DNA from: Actinomycetes bacterium
GTDB lineage: Bacteria > Actinomycetota > Thermoleophilia > Solirubrobacterales > JACPNS01
Reading direction: 5' to 3'
DNA: 64,000 bases
Assembly (NCBI GenBank): GCA_023404495.1
Contig: JAEYBE010000005.1
Span: 1 to 64,000, forward strand
The position numbers and the translations under genes are program-made. The notes beneath the pieces are model-generated. The model was not told where the DNA came from. It searched no databases and worked only from the letters and a program-made list of their open reading frames with translations. The first letter of the stretch is position 1, and every line of letters starts with the position of its first letter. This document shows, piece after piece, positions 34,799 through 44,656 of this stretch.

Positions 34799-36283
34799 CT
34801 ATAGAGGCTGCGCCGGGAAGCGATCTGCCCAGGGGCGGGCCTGCTCGAGCTGGGCTGCGAGCTGCAGTAGCGCGCCATCCGAGCCCAGGGCGCCGTTGAA
34901 CTGCACCCCCAGCGGTAGGCCGTCGTCGGTCCAGTAGATCGGGACGTTGATCGCCGGGCGACCTGTGAGATTGGCCATCTGGGTGTAGGGCACCCAGCCG
35001 AGGTTCTCCTCGATCATCTGCTCGATGATCCCGGTCTTGAGCATCAGCTTGCCGGCGTGGATGCGGTGAACAACGCGCGCCGCCCGCTGCAGCGACGGCG
35101 CGGTGTCGAGCTCGCCGATCTTGACCGGCCGGCGGGCGATTGTCGGCGTGAGGAAGTAGTCGTACTTCTCGTGGAAGTGGGCGACGGCGTGCGTGTGCTC
35201 GACCGTGCGGGCGAGCGCCTTCGACGCTTCGACGATCCCGTTGGCGCGACCGATTTCGGCCATCGCCAGGGTGTCGGCCTCGAAGTCCTTGTACTTGGCG
35301 CCGGTCTCCTCGCGCGCCATCTCGACCTCGGCGGCGCACTGCGCAAACCAAATGGCCAAGAAGTCGGCGGCCAGCGCCTTGTCGTCGTAGGGCGGATCGA
35401 TCTCTTCGACCTCATGGCCAAGCTCTGTCAGGAGTTGCGCTGTTGATTCGAGCGCCTTGACCGCCTCGGGATCGGGCTGCGCGGTGATCGCTGACTTCGC
35501 CGAGTAGCCGATCTTCAGCTTGCCCGGCGCCGTCTTGATCAGCTCGGCGAAGGGCGCCGAAGGCACCGGACCCTCGTAGTCGGCAAACGGCGTGCGTCCG
35601 ACGATCGCATCCATCATTCCGGCCGAGTCGCGCACCGACTTCGAGACCACGCCCTGCACGGCCATCCCGAACAGCGGCTCATTGGTCTGCGGTCCGTACG
35701 GCGCGAGGCCGCGGCTGGGTTTTAGACCCACGAGTCCGTTGCAGGCGGCCGGGATGCGGATCGAACCGCCGCCGTCATTCGCACCGGCCGCCGGCACAAT
35801 TCCCGCGGCGACGGCTGATCCGGATCCCCCGGAAGATCCCCCCGGAGTGCGCGAGGTGTCCCACGGATTGCGCGTCGGACCCCAGAGCTCAGACTCCGTG
35901 ATTCCCTTCGCTCCAAATTCGGGCGTAGCTGTCTTGCCGAAGATCACGAGGCCGGCCTGCAGGAATCGCTCGGTGACCAGGGCGTGCTCCTCGGCGACCC
36001 AGTTCTTCAAGGTGCGCGATCCGTAAGTGGTGGGGTAACCCTTGTACTCCTGCATCAGGTCCTTGACCAGGAACGGCACTCCTGCAAATGCTCCGGTCAG
36101 CTCCCCAGCGACCTGCGCGTCGGACTCCTTGTCGATGTCGATGACGATCGCGTTGAGCTTGCCGTTGACCTGCGCGGCGCGCTCGCGGGCCAGCGTGAGC
36201 AATTCGGCGGCGGTCACCTGCTTGGCTGCGACCAGCTCGGCAAGGCCGGTCGCGTCAAGCGCCATGTACTCCTGAACGTCCAC
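34799..36283 (-). CDS. Amidase (amidase signature family)
   Basis: Ser-cisSer-Lys amidase, about 494 residues. Seen: catalytic Lys in VPFLVKDLMQ, Gly/Ser-rich signature RTPGGSSGGSGSAVAAG (cis-Ser) and nucleophile Ser in NDGGGSIRIPAACNGL. It hydrolyses an amide of unknown identity; it is free-standing and not the GatA of GatCAB on context (no gatB or gatC). GTG 36283 is chosen because GGAGG lies 7 bases upstream; the frame continues open through the tRNA gene but that part is not protein. Confidence 0.92.
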   Translation of the reverse strand: MDVQEYMALDATGLAELVAAKQVTAAELLTLARERAAQVNGKLNAIVIDIDKESDAQVAGELTGAFAGVPFLVKDLMQEYKGYPTTYGSRTLKNWVAEEHALVTERFLQAGLVIFGKTATPEFGAKGITESELWGPTRNPWDTSRTPGGSSGGSGSAVAAGIVPAAGANDGGGSIRIPAACNGLVGLKPSRGLAPYGPQTNEPLFGMAVQGVVSKSVRDSAGMMDAIVGRTPFADYEGPVPSAPFAELIKTAPGKLKIGYSAKSAITAQPDPEAVKALESTAQLLTELGHEVEEIDPPYDDKALAADFLAIWFAQCAAEVEMAREETGAKYKDFEADTLAMAEIGRANGIVEASKALARTVEHTHAVAHFHEKYDYFLTPTIARRPVKIGELDTAPSLQRAARVVHRIHAGKLMLKTGIIEQMIEENLGWVPYTQMANLTGRPAINVPIYWTDDGLPLGVQFNGALGSDGALLQLAAQLEQARPWADRFPAQPL

Positions 36284-36340
36284 TTTGATCCTCCAGCTTG
36301 TACTGCCCCCGCGGGCGAGGCTAGCGACCGAAGCGAACGA

Positions 36341-36412
36341 CTGGGGCGCCTGGACTCGAACCAGGGATCCCGGGACCAAAACCCGGAGCCTTACCAACTT
36401 GGCTACGCCCCA
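36341..36412 (-). tRNA. tRNA-Gln (TTG anticodon)
   Basis: Cloverleaf reads on the minus strand: 7-bp acceptor TGGGGCG/CGCCCCA, D-arm with AGTTGGTA, anticodon stem CCGGG/CCCGG with loop TTTTGGT (anticodon TTG), and T-arm CCTGGTTCGAGTCCAGG. The discriminator base is G and the CCA tail is not encoded. The sequence is close to bacterial tRNA-Gln. It lies upstream of the amidase on the same strand. Confidence 0.95.
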
Positions 36413-36444
36413 CTGCGTGGTGGCATCCTAGTTTCCGCGCGATC

Positions 36445-36450
36445 TAGCAT
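36445..36450 (+). promoter_or_regulatory. -10 box TAGCAT for the RidA-like gene
   Basis: TAGCAT, TCTCGAA, ATG 36458. Confidence 0.5.
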
Positions 36451-36457
36451 TCTCGAA

Positions 36458-36850
36458 ATGAGCGAAAGAACGAACATTTCAACCGGCTCCCCGTGGGAGC
36501 CCAAGCTCGGATACTCACGTGCGGTCGTTGCCGGCGGGATGGTCTTCGTCGCCGGTACAACGGGGACCGGGGAAGACGGCGAGCTCGTGGGTCGGGGCGA
36601 CGCTGCTGCGCAGACCCGGCAGGCCCTCGCCAACATCGCGGCGGCGCTTGAGAAGGCCGGCGCGTCACTCTCGGACGTCGTGCGTACTCGCGTTTTCGTC
36701 ACCGACATCTCTCAGTGGGAAGCGATCGGACTCGCCCACGGCGAGGTCTTCGGCGAGATCCGACCGGCGATGGCGATGGTCGAGGTGAGCGCCCTGATCG
36801 ACCCCGAGATGCTGGTTGAGATCGAGGTCGACGCGGTCATCGGCGCCTGA
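36458..36850 (+). CDS. RidA/YjgF-family protein
   Basis: 130 residues, the family's usual size. Rid proteins form trimers, and many deaminate reactive enamine/imine intermediates. Seen: GYSRAVVAGGMVFVAGTTG, QTRQALANIAAALEKAGASL, VVRTRVFVTDIS with the Arg that binds carboxylates in active RidA, and the C-terminal VEVSALIDPEMLVEIEVDAV. The usual Cys/Ser region reads MAMVEVSAL. The start is placed at the ATG with TAGCAT 7 bases before it. Confidence 0.9.
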   Translation: MSERTNISTGSPWEPKLGYSRAVVAGGMVFVAGTTGTGEDGELVGRGDAAAQTRQALANIAAALEKAGASLSDVVRTRVFVTDISQWEAIGLAHGEVFGEIRPAMAMVEVSALIDPEMLVEIEVDAVIGA

Positions 36851-36905
36851 ACCTGCCACAATCAACCAAATCGACGGGCACCACGCGCAAGGAGCGCCGC
36901 CCGTT

Positions 36906-37034
36906 GTGGTGAATTTCGAGGGAGACCGTCCACCCCCATGGACTGAAGTTTCCCGGACATCTCGTTTGTGCCGGCGGACCGAAGCCGGATTCGATGTGAA
37001 GTCACGAAAGACAGCCACACGAATGCTCACCTGA
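36906..37034 (+). CDS. Possible 42-residue leader ORF upstream of the helicase
   Basis: A GTG-GTG start with AAGGAG 11 bases upstream opens a short frame (begins MVNFEGDRPPPW, ends TRMLT) that stops 27 bases before the helicase ATG. The product is basic and has no recognised motif. It could be a translated leader affecting helicase expression, or chance. The same bases hold two mutually exclusive short stems (ACGGGC/GCCCGT and ACCAC/GTGGT). Confidence 0.25.
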   Translation: MVNFEGDRPPPWTEVSRTSRLCRRTEAGFDVKSRKTATRMLT

Positions 37035-37061
37035 GCACAAATCACAGAAAGAACTTTGAGA

Positions 37062-38291
<1,230 letters not shown>

Positions 38292-38310
38292 ACCCGGGCC
38301 ATCTCTGGAG

Positions 38311-38340
38311 CGAAAGGTGGCCTGATCGGGCCACCTTTCG
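38311..38340. terminator. Bidirectional terminator hairpin
   Basis: CGAAAGGTGGCC and GGCCACCTTTCG form a perfect 12-bp stem with a TGATCG loop between the convergent helicase and DUF3137 genes. Confidence 0.82.
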
Positions 38341-38341
38341 G

Positions 38342-39184
38342 CTACAGGTTCTGTACGCGCGAGAGGTGCAGCGCCGCGTCTGCGGCCAGCTTCTGCTTGG
38401 CGACCCAGTCTTCAAGTTCGCGCGTCTTGAAGTGTCCGTCGTAGACGAACCACCAGGCCCAGTTGTAGTAGCGCACGTCCGGGATCGTGAATGAGCCGTC
38501 GACCAGCGACTGGATCGTCGCCGGGTCGAAGATCCGGCGGATCCAGATCTCGTCAGCGTCGTCGTCGATCGTCAGGTCGAACTTCTCGTTGAACTCGGCG
38601 CTCTCCAGAGAAATCGGCTTCTCCTTAGTGAACTTCGCCTGCAGATTGTCGGCCCACTTGAAGCGGTTGAGGAAGCTGCGCTGATGGATCGTCAAGCGCG
38701 CGATCGGCAGCTCGCGGCCGGTCAGACGCATGATTTGGAAGTCGTAGTCGGTGTCCGGATCGTCCGAGCCGCCCTTCTCGGTGTAGGTGAAGTTGTAGAA
38801 GAGTGTGTTCAGGCCGTTCCACTGACCCTCGTAGGCGTCGGTGGCTCTTTGTTTATCGCCGCTGTTTGCATAGGGGGCGTCTGGTGGGAAGAAGTCGTCG
38901 CCGATGTACCGCATCCCGCGCTCGGCGCACCAGTCGGCGCGGAAGAGCTCGTCGGCGCTGGCGGAAGCGCTCGCGTAGACAATCGCCCGGAAGATTCCGT
39001 AACCGACGATCCCTCCGACGAGCGCGCCGAGCACGGCGTAGCCGATCTCACCGAGCGCAAGGACCCCGACAATCACGCCGGCAATCGCGAAGCCGATCGC
39101 GAAAAACTTCATGCGCGAGTCCCAGCGCGCATTGGCCGCGTTGCTGGCGGCCTGGGCGTAGTGCTCAAACGGCTGCAAGCTCAT
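38342..39184 (-). CDS. DUF3137-type membrane protein
   Basis: 280 residues. Two adjacent hydrophobic helices (about 26-70) are followed by a soluble domain with conserved-looking ELFRADWCAERGMRYIGDDF, FYNFTYTE, and FKWADNLQAKF. DUF3137 proteins commonly neighbour LemA; here the ATG overlaps the LemA stop by 4 bases. Biochemical role unknown, probably membrane-associated. Confidence 0.8.
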   Translation of the reverse strand: MSLQPFEHYAQAASNAANARWDSRMKFFAIGFAIAGVIVGVLALGEIGYAVLGALVGGIVGYGIFRAIVYASASASADELFRADWCAERGMRYIGDDFFPPDAPYANSGDKQRATDAYEGQWNGLNTLFYNFTYTEKGGSDDPDTDYDFQIMRLTGRELPIARLTIHQRSFLNRFKWADNLQAKFTKEKPISLESAEFNEKFDLTIDDDADEIWIRRIFDPATIQSLVDGSFTIPDVRYYNWAWWFVYDGHFKTRELEDWVAKQKLAADAALHLSRVQNL

Positions 39185-39741
39185 GCGAAGTCCACCCGGC
39201 CGAGTCCGCGTTCCTGCTGGGCCGCCTCGACATACGGCAGCGCGCGAAATCCGAAGTAGCGAATGAAGACAACGGCCGGGAAGCTCTGGATGCGGTCGTT
39301 GTAGCGCCGCGCGTTGCTGTTGTAGATCGCGCGCGACCCCTGGACGTTGTTCTCGAGGTTCACCAGCTCACGCTGGAGTTGCATGAAGTTGCCGTCGGCC
39401 TTGAGCTGCGGGTAGCGCTCGACCACCGCGAAGAGACCGCGCAACGCGCCGGTCAGGTGATTCTCTGCGGGCGCTGCAGTCGCTGGCCCGCCGTGCGCGG
39501 CCGAATCCGCTGCTGCGCGCGTCTCGGTGACAACCTGCAGGACTCCGGCCTCGTGCCTGGCATACGCGGCGACGGCCGCTACGAGATTGGGAATCAGGTC
39601 ACGCCGGCGCTTTAGCTGCACATCGACTCCCGACCATGATTCGTCGGCCTGGTTCTTGGCTTTGACGACCGCGTTGTAGGTGGCAAGAACCAGGAAGCCG
39701 ACCAGGGCCGCAGCGGCGAGCAGGTAGATCCACGCTGGCAT
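39181..39741 (-). CDS. LemA family protein
   Basis: 186 residues. One N-terminal membrane helix (about 4-24), then the LemA helical domain: YNAVVKAKNQADESWSGVDV, LKRRRDLIPNLVAAVAAYA, LKADGNFMQLQRELVNLENN, and ARRYNDRIQSFPAVVFIRYFGF. LemA proteins have an exposed N-terminus and a cytoplasmic four-helix bundle in described cases; function is poorly known. First gene of a two-gene unit with the DUF3137 gene; TAGATT lies 6 bases before the ATG. Confidence 0.92.
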   Translation of the reverse strand: MPAWIYLLAAAALVGFLVLATYNAVVKAKNQADESWSGVDVQLKRRRDLIPNLVAAVAAYARHEAGVLQVVTETRAAADSAAHGGPATAAPAENHLTGALRGLFAVVERYPQLKADGNFMQLQRELVNLENNVQGSRAIYNSNARRYNDRIQSFPAVVFIRYFGFRALPYVEAAQQERGLGRVDFA

Positions 39742-39747
39742 GGTGGA

Positions 39748-39753
39748 AATCTA
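39748..39753 (-). promoter_or_regulatory. -10 box TAGATT for lemA-DUF3137
   Basis: TAGATT, TCCACC, ATG 39741 on the minus strand. Confidence 0.55.
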
Positions 39754-39835
39754 GTTGCGCTGCAGGCGACGCTTCGCTCCACTCAAGCGATTCTTTCGAG
39801 TTATCGATATTCGGTAGGCGACGATTCTTGTTCCG

Positions 39836-40540
39836 ATGAAGAGCTTGAGACGCAAATCAACCGAGCATGCGCGGGCGACAGCGGAATCCGATCCGTTTGC
39901 CGGCTCGCTACGCAGTCGCCGTCGAGAGCTGCGCATCTGGGTGACCTGGACGGTTGCCGCTGTGATCGTCGCATTCTTCGCAATCGTCCAGTTTGTTCCC
40001 ACCGGCGAACTCATCTGGCACAAGCACTACGAGACTGAGCAGGAACTCTTGGTCGACGGACTCAGCAACGTTCCGGGCGAGCTAGCGGTCGCCAGCTACA
40101 CGCCGGTAGCTGGCGACGCCGAGAGCATCGAGACAGTCGTCGACCGCCAGGCGTTCGGGCTGAAGTCTCAGACTGTGTGGCGAATCAGTAACTGGCATGG
40201 AGAGCGTCGGACCTTCGTCGGACTCGGCGTAGGCGATTGGGTGTTCGATCTGGATCAGCCTGAGCAACGACGAACCTGGCTCAAGGGGCTGGCACTCGAT
40301 TACAGCTTCGCAACCGCCACTGAACAGAAGCTGCGCCGGGTCAAGCTCGCCGGCCGTACGGGTTACCAAATGTCCTACTCGGATCGGGAGAACCGCTGGG
40401 CTGAACTGAGTTGGATTCCAGTCGGACACAAAACCGTGGTAGTCGACTGCCGCACCGCCTCGGGTGCGTCACCAGCGAGTGCGGCCCGATGCGAAGAGAT
40501 CAAAGGCGGTCTCGTGATTGAGGATCTTCGAGATGAGTAG
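39836..40540 (+). CDS. Single-pass membrane protein, paralogue of the next gene
   Basis: 234 residues: a basic cytoplasmic N-terminus of about 33, one helix (IWVTWTVAAVIVAFFAIVQF, about 34-53) and a beta-rich ectodomain with ASYTPVAGD early and VVVDCRTAS then ARCEEIKGGL at the end. The spacing of the two Cys and of the YTP motif is shared with the following protein. No known family. Its stop overlaps the next ATG, so they are one operon. Confidence 0.72.
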   Translation: MKSLRRKSTEHARATAESDPFAGSLRSRRRELRIWVTWTVAAVIVAFFAIVQFVPTGELIWHKHYETEQELLVDGLSNVPGELAVASYTPVAGDAESIETVVDRQAFGLKSQTVWRISNWHGERRTFVGLGVGDWVFDLDQPEQRRTWLKGLALDYSFATATEQKLRRVKLAGRTGYQMSYSDRENRWAELSWIPVGHKTVVVDCRTASGASPASAARCEEIKGGLVIEDLRDE

Positions 40541-41474
40541 GTCTTTCACGCCCGCAATGCAAGTGGTGTTCGCGGATCTGCCGCATCACGTGCGAAATCG
40601 CGAGTTGAACTTCGTCGCGCAGGCGGCAGACTCCGTGACCGCAGCGCTCGCTGGCGCCGGATGGGAGATCAAGAGACCGAACCCCGTCGGGTCGCGTACT
40701 GCAGTTAGTTCGCAACATGCTTTCGACATTGATCACTGGATCGATCAGATGCGCGTCGGAAACATCGACGAGACTCGTTGGCAAGTTGCTGCGGAGCGCG
40801 TGGGACTCGGCGCGGTGATGGTTGCGCTTCCCGCTGGGCGCAAAGGCCGATCGTTGGGCGCCGAGCGGTTGCGCAAAGCGGTGATCGGGTCGATCTCGAT
40901 CGGACTGACAGCGACCGCGCTGATCGTTGCAGCTCGGCTGGAGGTCGAGAGCAATCTGGTCAAACCCGAAGGTTCGCGCACAGACGCGGTGGCGACCGGT
41001 CGATCCACGTTACCTGGCGACCGAGTCACGGTCACCTACACGCCGAGCGGCACCGATCGCGCACGGGAAGAAACCGAGCGCCCGATTCTCATCGACAGCA
41101 CGGACTACGGCGATGCCGAATGGACACTCACGTGGGACACGAATGAAGGTCGGTCGGCGCGCTTCGCAATCCTTCGCGCCGACAAGTCACGCGTCGGACT
41201 GAGTGAAGAGAATCCATACATGACGATCGAGCGTGCGGTGTACGACGCTGCCGAATCCAAAGTGGTCTACGGCAACGCGAGGGTCGATGGGGCGGAGGCG
41301 CAGCTCTGGCAGTTCCGCGCCGGCAGCGACGGCGAGCGAGCTCGGGTCACGTATCTTCCGCGCTCGGATTTTCGGGTTGCCTTCGTCTGCAGCTACGCCG
41401 GCGGCTCCAGGGCATGGCGCGCGGTTCAACGACGCTGTGCGCGGATGATTGGCACGGCGCAGCTAGATCCGTAA
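40533..41474 (+). CDS. Single-pass membrane protein with cytoplasmic domain, paralogue of the previous gene
   Basis: 313 residues. A cytoplasmic domain of about 115 residues (FADLPHHVRNRELNFVAQAA, HWIDQMRVGNIDETRWQ) precedes one helix (KAVIGSISIGLTATALIVAA) and an ectodomain with VTYTPSGTD early and VAFVCSYAG then QRRCARMIG at the end, as in the preceding protein. The pair may form a hetero-oligomer across the membrane. ATG 40533 chosen because it overlaps the upstream stop by 8 bases; TTG 40518 is possible. Function unknown. Confidence 0.7.
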   Translation: MSRSFTPAMQVVFADLPHHVRNRELNFVAQAADSVTAALAGAGWEIKRPNPVGSRTAVSSQHAFDIDHWIDQMRVGNIDETRWQVAAERVGLGAVMVALPAGRKGRSLGAERLRKAVIGSISIGLTATALIVAARLEVESNLVKPEGSRTDAVATGRSTLPGDRVTVTYTPSGTDRAREETERPILIDSTDYGDAEWTLTWDTNEGRSARFAILRADKSRVGLSEENPYMTIERAVYDAAESKVVYGNARVDGAEAQLWQFRAGSDGERARVTYLPRSDFRVAFVCSYAGGSRAWRAVQRRCARMIGTAQLDP

Positions 41475-41526
41475 CACGAAGCGTGCTTCCGAGCTGTTTC
41501 GGTACATGCGGAACCACCGATCGCGT

Positions 41527-41532
41527 TAGCCT
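41527..41532 (+). promoter_or_regulatory. -10 box TAGCCT for recQ
   Basis: TAGCCT, CCGCCA, ATG 41539. Confidence 0.45.
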
Positions 41533-41538
41533 CCGCCA

Positions 41539-43443
41539 ATGGCCAGCCCACCAACCGTGGACCCCCAACAGCTCCTTCAAGAAGTCTTCGGCTTCCCAAC
41601 CTTCCGCGGCGAGCAGGAAGCGATTGTTCGCAGCGTCACCGGGGGCGACGACGCGCTGGTGCTGATGCCGACCGGCGCCGGCAAATCGCTTTGCTACCAG
41701 CTCCCGGCACTCGCCCGCCAACGCTCCGGCCACGGCGTCTCAATCGTCGTCTCGCCGCTGATCGCCCTGATGCGCGACCAAGTGCTGGCGCTCCACGAGC
41801 TCGGCATCGAGGCGGCGTTCCTCAACTCGACGCTCGACCCGGAAGAGTTCCAGCGCACCCGCGAGCGAATGCTCGCCGGCGAGATCACCCTGCTCTACGC
41901 GGCGCCCGAGCGCGTCACCAACACGAACTTCCTGGTCGATCTGGCCGCGCTTCACGACGCCGGCAAGCTCAGCCTCTTTGCGATCGACGAGGCCCACTGC
42001 GTCAGCCAATGGGGTCACGACTTTCGACCCGAGTACCAGGGTCTGACGGTGTTGCACGAGCGCTTCCCCGACGTGCCACGCGTCGCTCTGACCGCGACCG
42101 CCGACGCGCTCACCCGACGGGAGATCGCGACAAACCTCGATCTCACCCAGGCCACGCAGTACATCTCCAGCTTCGACCGTCCAAACATCTCCTACGCGAT
42201 TGAAGAAAAGAAGCGCGCCAAGGACCAGCTCCTACGCTTCATCCGGGAGTCGCACGAAGGCGAATCGGGAATCGTCTACTGCCTCTCGCGCAAGCGGGTG
42301 GAGGAGACCGCTCGACACCTCGCGGACAACGGAATCACTGCGTTGCCCTACCACGCCGGCCTCTCGGCGGCCGAGCGGCAGAGAAATCAAGACCGCTTCC
42401 TGCGCGAGGACGGCGTCGTGATGACCGCGACGATCGCCTTCGGCATGGGGATCGACAAACCCGACGTCCGCTTCGTCGCCCACTTGGATCTCCCGAAGAA
42501 CATCGAGGGCTACTACCAAGAGACCGGCCGCGCCGGCCGTGACGGAGAGCCGGCCGAGGCCTGGATGGTCTACGGGCTTCAGGATGTCGTGATGCAGCGC
42601 AACATGCTCGAGGACTCCGAGGCCGACGAGCGCCACAAGCAGGTCCTGCGCCGCAAGCTCGACGCGTTGCTTGCGCTGTGCGAGAGCACGCATTGCCGCC
42701 GCCAGCAGTTGCTCGCCTACTTCGACGAGGGTTCAGAGCCGTGCGGCAACTGCGACAACTGCCTCGCGCCGCCCGACACCTGGGACGCCGGTCGCGAGGC
42801 GCGGATGTTCCTTTCGTGTATCTACCGCTGCGATCAGAACTTCGGCGCCGGCCACATCATCGATGTGCTGCGCGGCAAGGAGACCGACAAGGTCCATCGC
42901 TTCAACCACTGGAATCTCTCGACTTGGGGAATCGGGTCAGAGGTCTCCGAGCAGCAGTGGCGGGCCGTTCAGCGCGGGCTGGTCGCACGCGGGCTGATCT
43001 TTCAGGACACCGATCACTTCAACGTGCTCAGGCTCTCGGGAGATTGGCGTGAGTTCGTCAAGTCCGAAGATCCGCTCGAGCTGCGCGTGGCCGTCAAGCG
43101 AGCGAAGCCAGCGCGCAGACGCGAGACGCTTCCCGACGACGAAGCGCCACTGACGCCAGACGAAGAGATCCTTTTTGAATCGCTTCGCACCTGGCGCAAG
43201 GAACAGGCCGACGAGCGTGGACTTGCCGCCTACATGGTCTTCGACAACAAGACGCTTCGCGGCATCGCGCGCAGCAGGCCCGCGAGCCTGGAGGCGCTGG
43301 CTGAAGTCAGGGGCGTCGGCGTGGCAAAACTGGAAACCTACGGGCCGGCCGTGCTGGAGCGGGTAGCGCAAGCTCCCGACGCGGACGCGGCCGCAGATGG
43401 TGCCGCTCAGGATTCGGCGTATCCAGAGGAGTATCCCGTCTGA
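41539..43443 (+). CDS. recQ: ATP-dependent DNA helicase RecQ
   Basis: 634 residues, 3'-5' DNA helicase in recombination and replication repair. Seen: motif 0 FGFPTFRGEQEAIV, motif I LMPTGAGKSLCYQLP, motif II IDEAHCVSQWGHDFRPEY (DEAH with the RecQ aromatic loop), FGMGIDKPDVRFV, YYQETGRAGRDG, the zinc-binding Cys set (CESTHC, CGNCDNC), a winged-helix region and a C-terminal HRDC domain (ERGLAAYMVFDNKTL). Full length. Confidence 0.96.
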   Translation: MASPPTVDPQQLLQEVFGFPTFRGEQEAIVRSVTGGDDALVLMPTGAGKSLCYQLPALARQRSGHGVSIVVSPLIALMRDQVLALHELGIEAAFLNSTLDPEEFQRTRERMLAGEITLLYAAPERVTNTNFLVDLAALHDAGKLSLFAIDEAHCVSQWGHDFRPEYQGLTVLHERFPDVPRVALTATADALTRREIATNLDLTQATQYISSFDRPNISYAIEEKKRAKDQLLRFIRESHEGESGIVYCLSRKRVEETARHLADNGITALPYHAGLSAAERQRNQDRFLREDGVVMTATIAFGMGIDKPDVRFVAHLDLPKNIEGYYQETGRAGRDGEPAEAWMVYGLQDVVMQRNMLEDSEADERHKQVLRRKLDALLALCESTHCRRQQLLAYFDEGSEPCGNCDNCLAPPDTWDAGREARMFLSCIYRCDQNFGAGHIIDVLRGKETDKVHRFNHWNLSTWGIGSEVSEQQWRAVQRGLVARGLIFQDTDHFNVLRLSGDWREFVKSEDPLELRVAVKRAKPARRRETLPDDEAPLTPDEEILFESLRTWRKEQADERGLAAYMVFDNKTLRGIARSRPASLEALAEVRGVGVAKLETYGPAVLERVAQAPDADAAADGAAQDSAYPEEYPV

Positions 43444-43558
43444 CCGGTTGATCGCACCAGCGGCGAAGCATCCCCACATATGCTGAGCCTCCGGCATGAC
43501 GCCAAATTTCCTGAGAATCAATTTTGCCTCGAAACGCGCCTCTCTCGAGGGCGCACAC

Positions 43559-43999
43559 ATGATCGAGCAGGAGCAGTTCGTCGCCCGGCCGCGCGACGAG
43601 GTCTTTGCGTTCTTCAGCGACGCGCGCAATCTCGAGCTGCTGACGCCGCCGTGGCTGAACTTCCAGATCGAGGAGATCCCAGACCGACTGGAATCGGGCG
43701 CGCTGATCCGCTACCGGCTCAAGCTGCGCGGCACACCGATCCATTGGACCACGCGGATCGAGGAGTGGGTTCCCGGCGAGCGATTCGTCGACACCCAGAT
43801 AGCGGGGCCGTACTCGCTCTGGCATCACACCCACGAGTTCGAGGATGCCGAGGGCGGCACGCTGATCCGCGACACGGTTCGTTACAGAATCCCGTTCGGC
43901 CCGCTCGGCGAGGTTGTCCGGCGGCTGATGGTCGCGCCCGACACCGAACGAATCTTCAACTACCGCCGCGAGCGCATTGAGGCCGAGTTCGGCGGTTGA
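43559..43999 (+). CDS. SRPBCC family ligand-binding protein (COG4276-like)
   Basis: About 146 residues. Typical motifs: ARPRDEVFAFFSDARNLELL, TPPWLNFQI, IRYRLKLRGTPIHWTTRIEE, and SLWHHTHEFED. Members bind hydrophobic ligands or act near membranes; function unproven. GAGGGCG before ATG 43559 supports this start, although a longer form from ATG 43496 is possible. It follows recQ by about 115 bases. Confidence 0.82.
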   Translation: MIEQEQFVARPRDEVFAFFSDARNLELLTPPWLNFQIEEIPDRLESGALIRYRLKLRGTPIHWTTRIEEWVPGERFVDTQIAGPYSLWHHTHEFEDAEGGTLIRDTVRYRIPFGPLGEVVRRLMVAPDTERIFNYRRERIEAEFGG

Positions 44000-44008
44000 T
44001 CAGCCGGG

Positions 44009-44656
44009 CTAGTTGAAGATTGCCTTCTGCGTTCCGTTCACGCAGGTGGTCGTCAGCCCGGTGCGCGCGAACGGCTCTGTCGTGCAGCTGAATCCCTTGA
44101 TGCTGAAGGGCAACCACTTGAAATTCGGGTCGAGTTCGGCAAGTTCGATCTCGGTCTTGAGATCTCCGGCGGCTTTGCACGACATGTCGGTGACCCAGGC
44201 AAAAGTCGACGCGAAGGATGGAAACACCTCCTCACTGCACTCGGTCCCCAACGAGAAATTCCCACCCTTGTTCTTGGTCACAACGACCTTCACGTAAAAG
44301 CCCTTCGCGCGATTGCGCGCGAAGGGGTCGTAGACGGTGTACCTGCCGGGTCGCAAAGCAACCGTCAGAGAACTAACAAAGCCCGGTCGCACCGATGCGC
44401 CGTTGACGTTCCGGTAGTAGCCCCCGTTCAGCCCCACGCCATGGCGACCTCTTGCGCTCTTGGGCACATAGACCGAGAACTTCTGGGTTCCCGGCCGAAC
44501 AATCACCGTTCGGCTCGGAACGTCGAAGCGACTCTTCGGCTCGTTCACTCGCAATGGAATATTCCCGGAGATCGGCCCGGGTGGCTTCGCGCCACTCGCC
44601 GGCATCGCGACCGTCGCGAAGATCACCGCGGAGAGAATGAGCGTCGCACGCTTCAT
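44009..44656 (-). CDS. Secreted protein of unknown function
   Basis: 215 residues with a signal peptide (MKRATLILSAVIFATVAMPA, cleavage near ASGAKP). The mature part has two beta-rich segments: a first that resembles plastocyanin-like or wall-associated strand repeats (VIVRPGTQKFSVYVP, ALRPGRYTVYDPFA) and a second with four Cys (ECSEEV, MSCKAA, FSCTTE, TCVNGT). Its ATG overlaps the stop of the PucR gene (TGATG), so expression is coupled to the regulator. No family recognised. Confidence 0.7.
   Translation of the reverse strand: MKRATLILSAVIFATVAMPASGAKPPGPISGNIPLRVNEPKSRFDVPSRTVIVRPGTQKFSVYVPKSARGRHGVGLNGGYYRNVNGASVRPGFVSSLTVALRPGRYTVYDPFARNRAKGFYVKVVVTKNKGGNFSLGTECSEEVFPSFASTFAWVTDMSCKAAGDLKTEIELAELDPNFKWLPFSIKGFSCTTEPFARTGLTTTCVNGTQKAIFN

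Noticed and set aside
36284..36397. N-terminal extension of the amidase through the tRNA region
   Set aside because: The extra residues come from the tRNA-Gln gene side of the frame; a GGAGG site and GTG at 36283 mark the real start.
36873..36910. Classical H-type pseudoknot in the helicase leader (ACGGGC/GCCCGT with ACCAC/GTGGT)
   Set aside because: The connecting loops would be zero-length on both sides, which is sterically implausible; at most the stems are alternatives.
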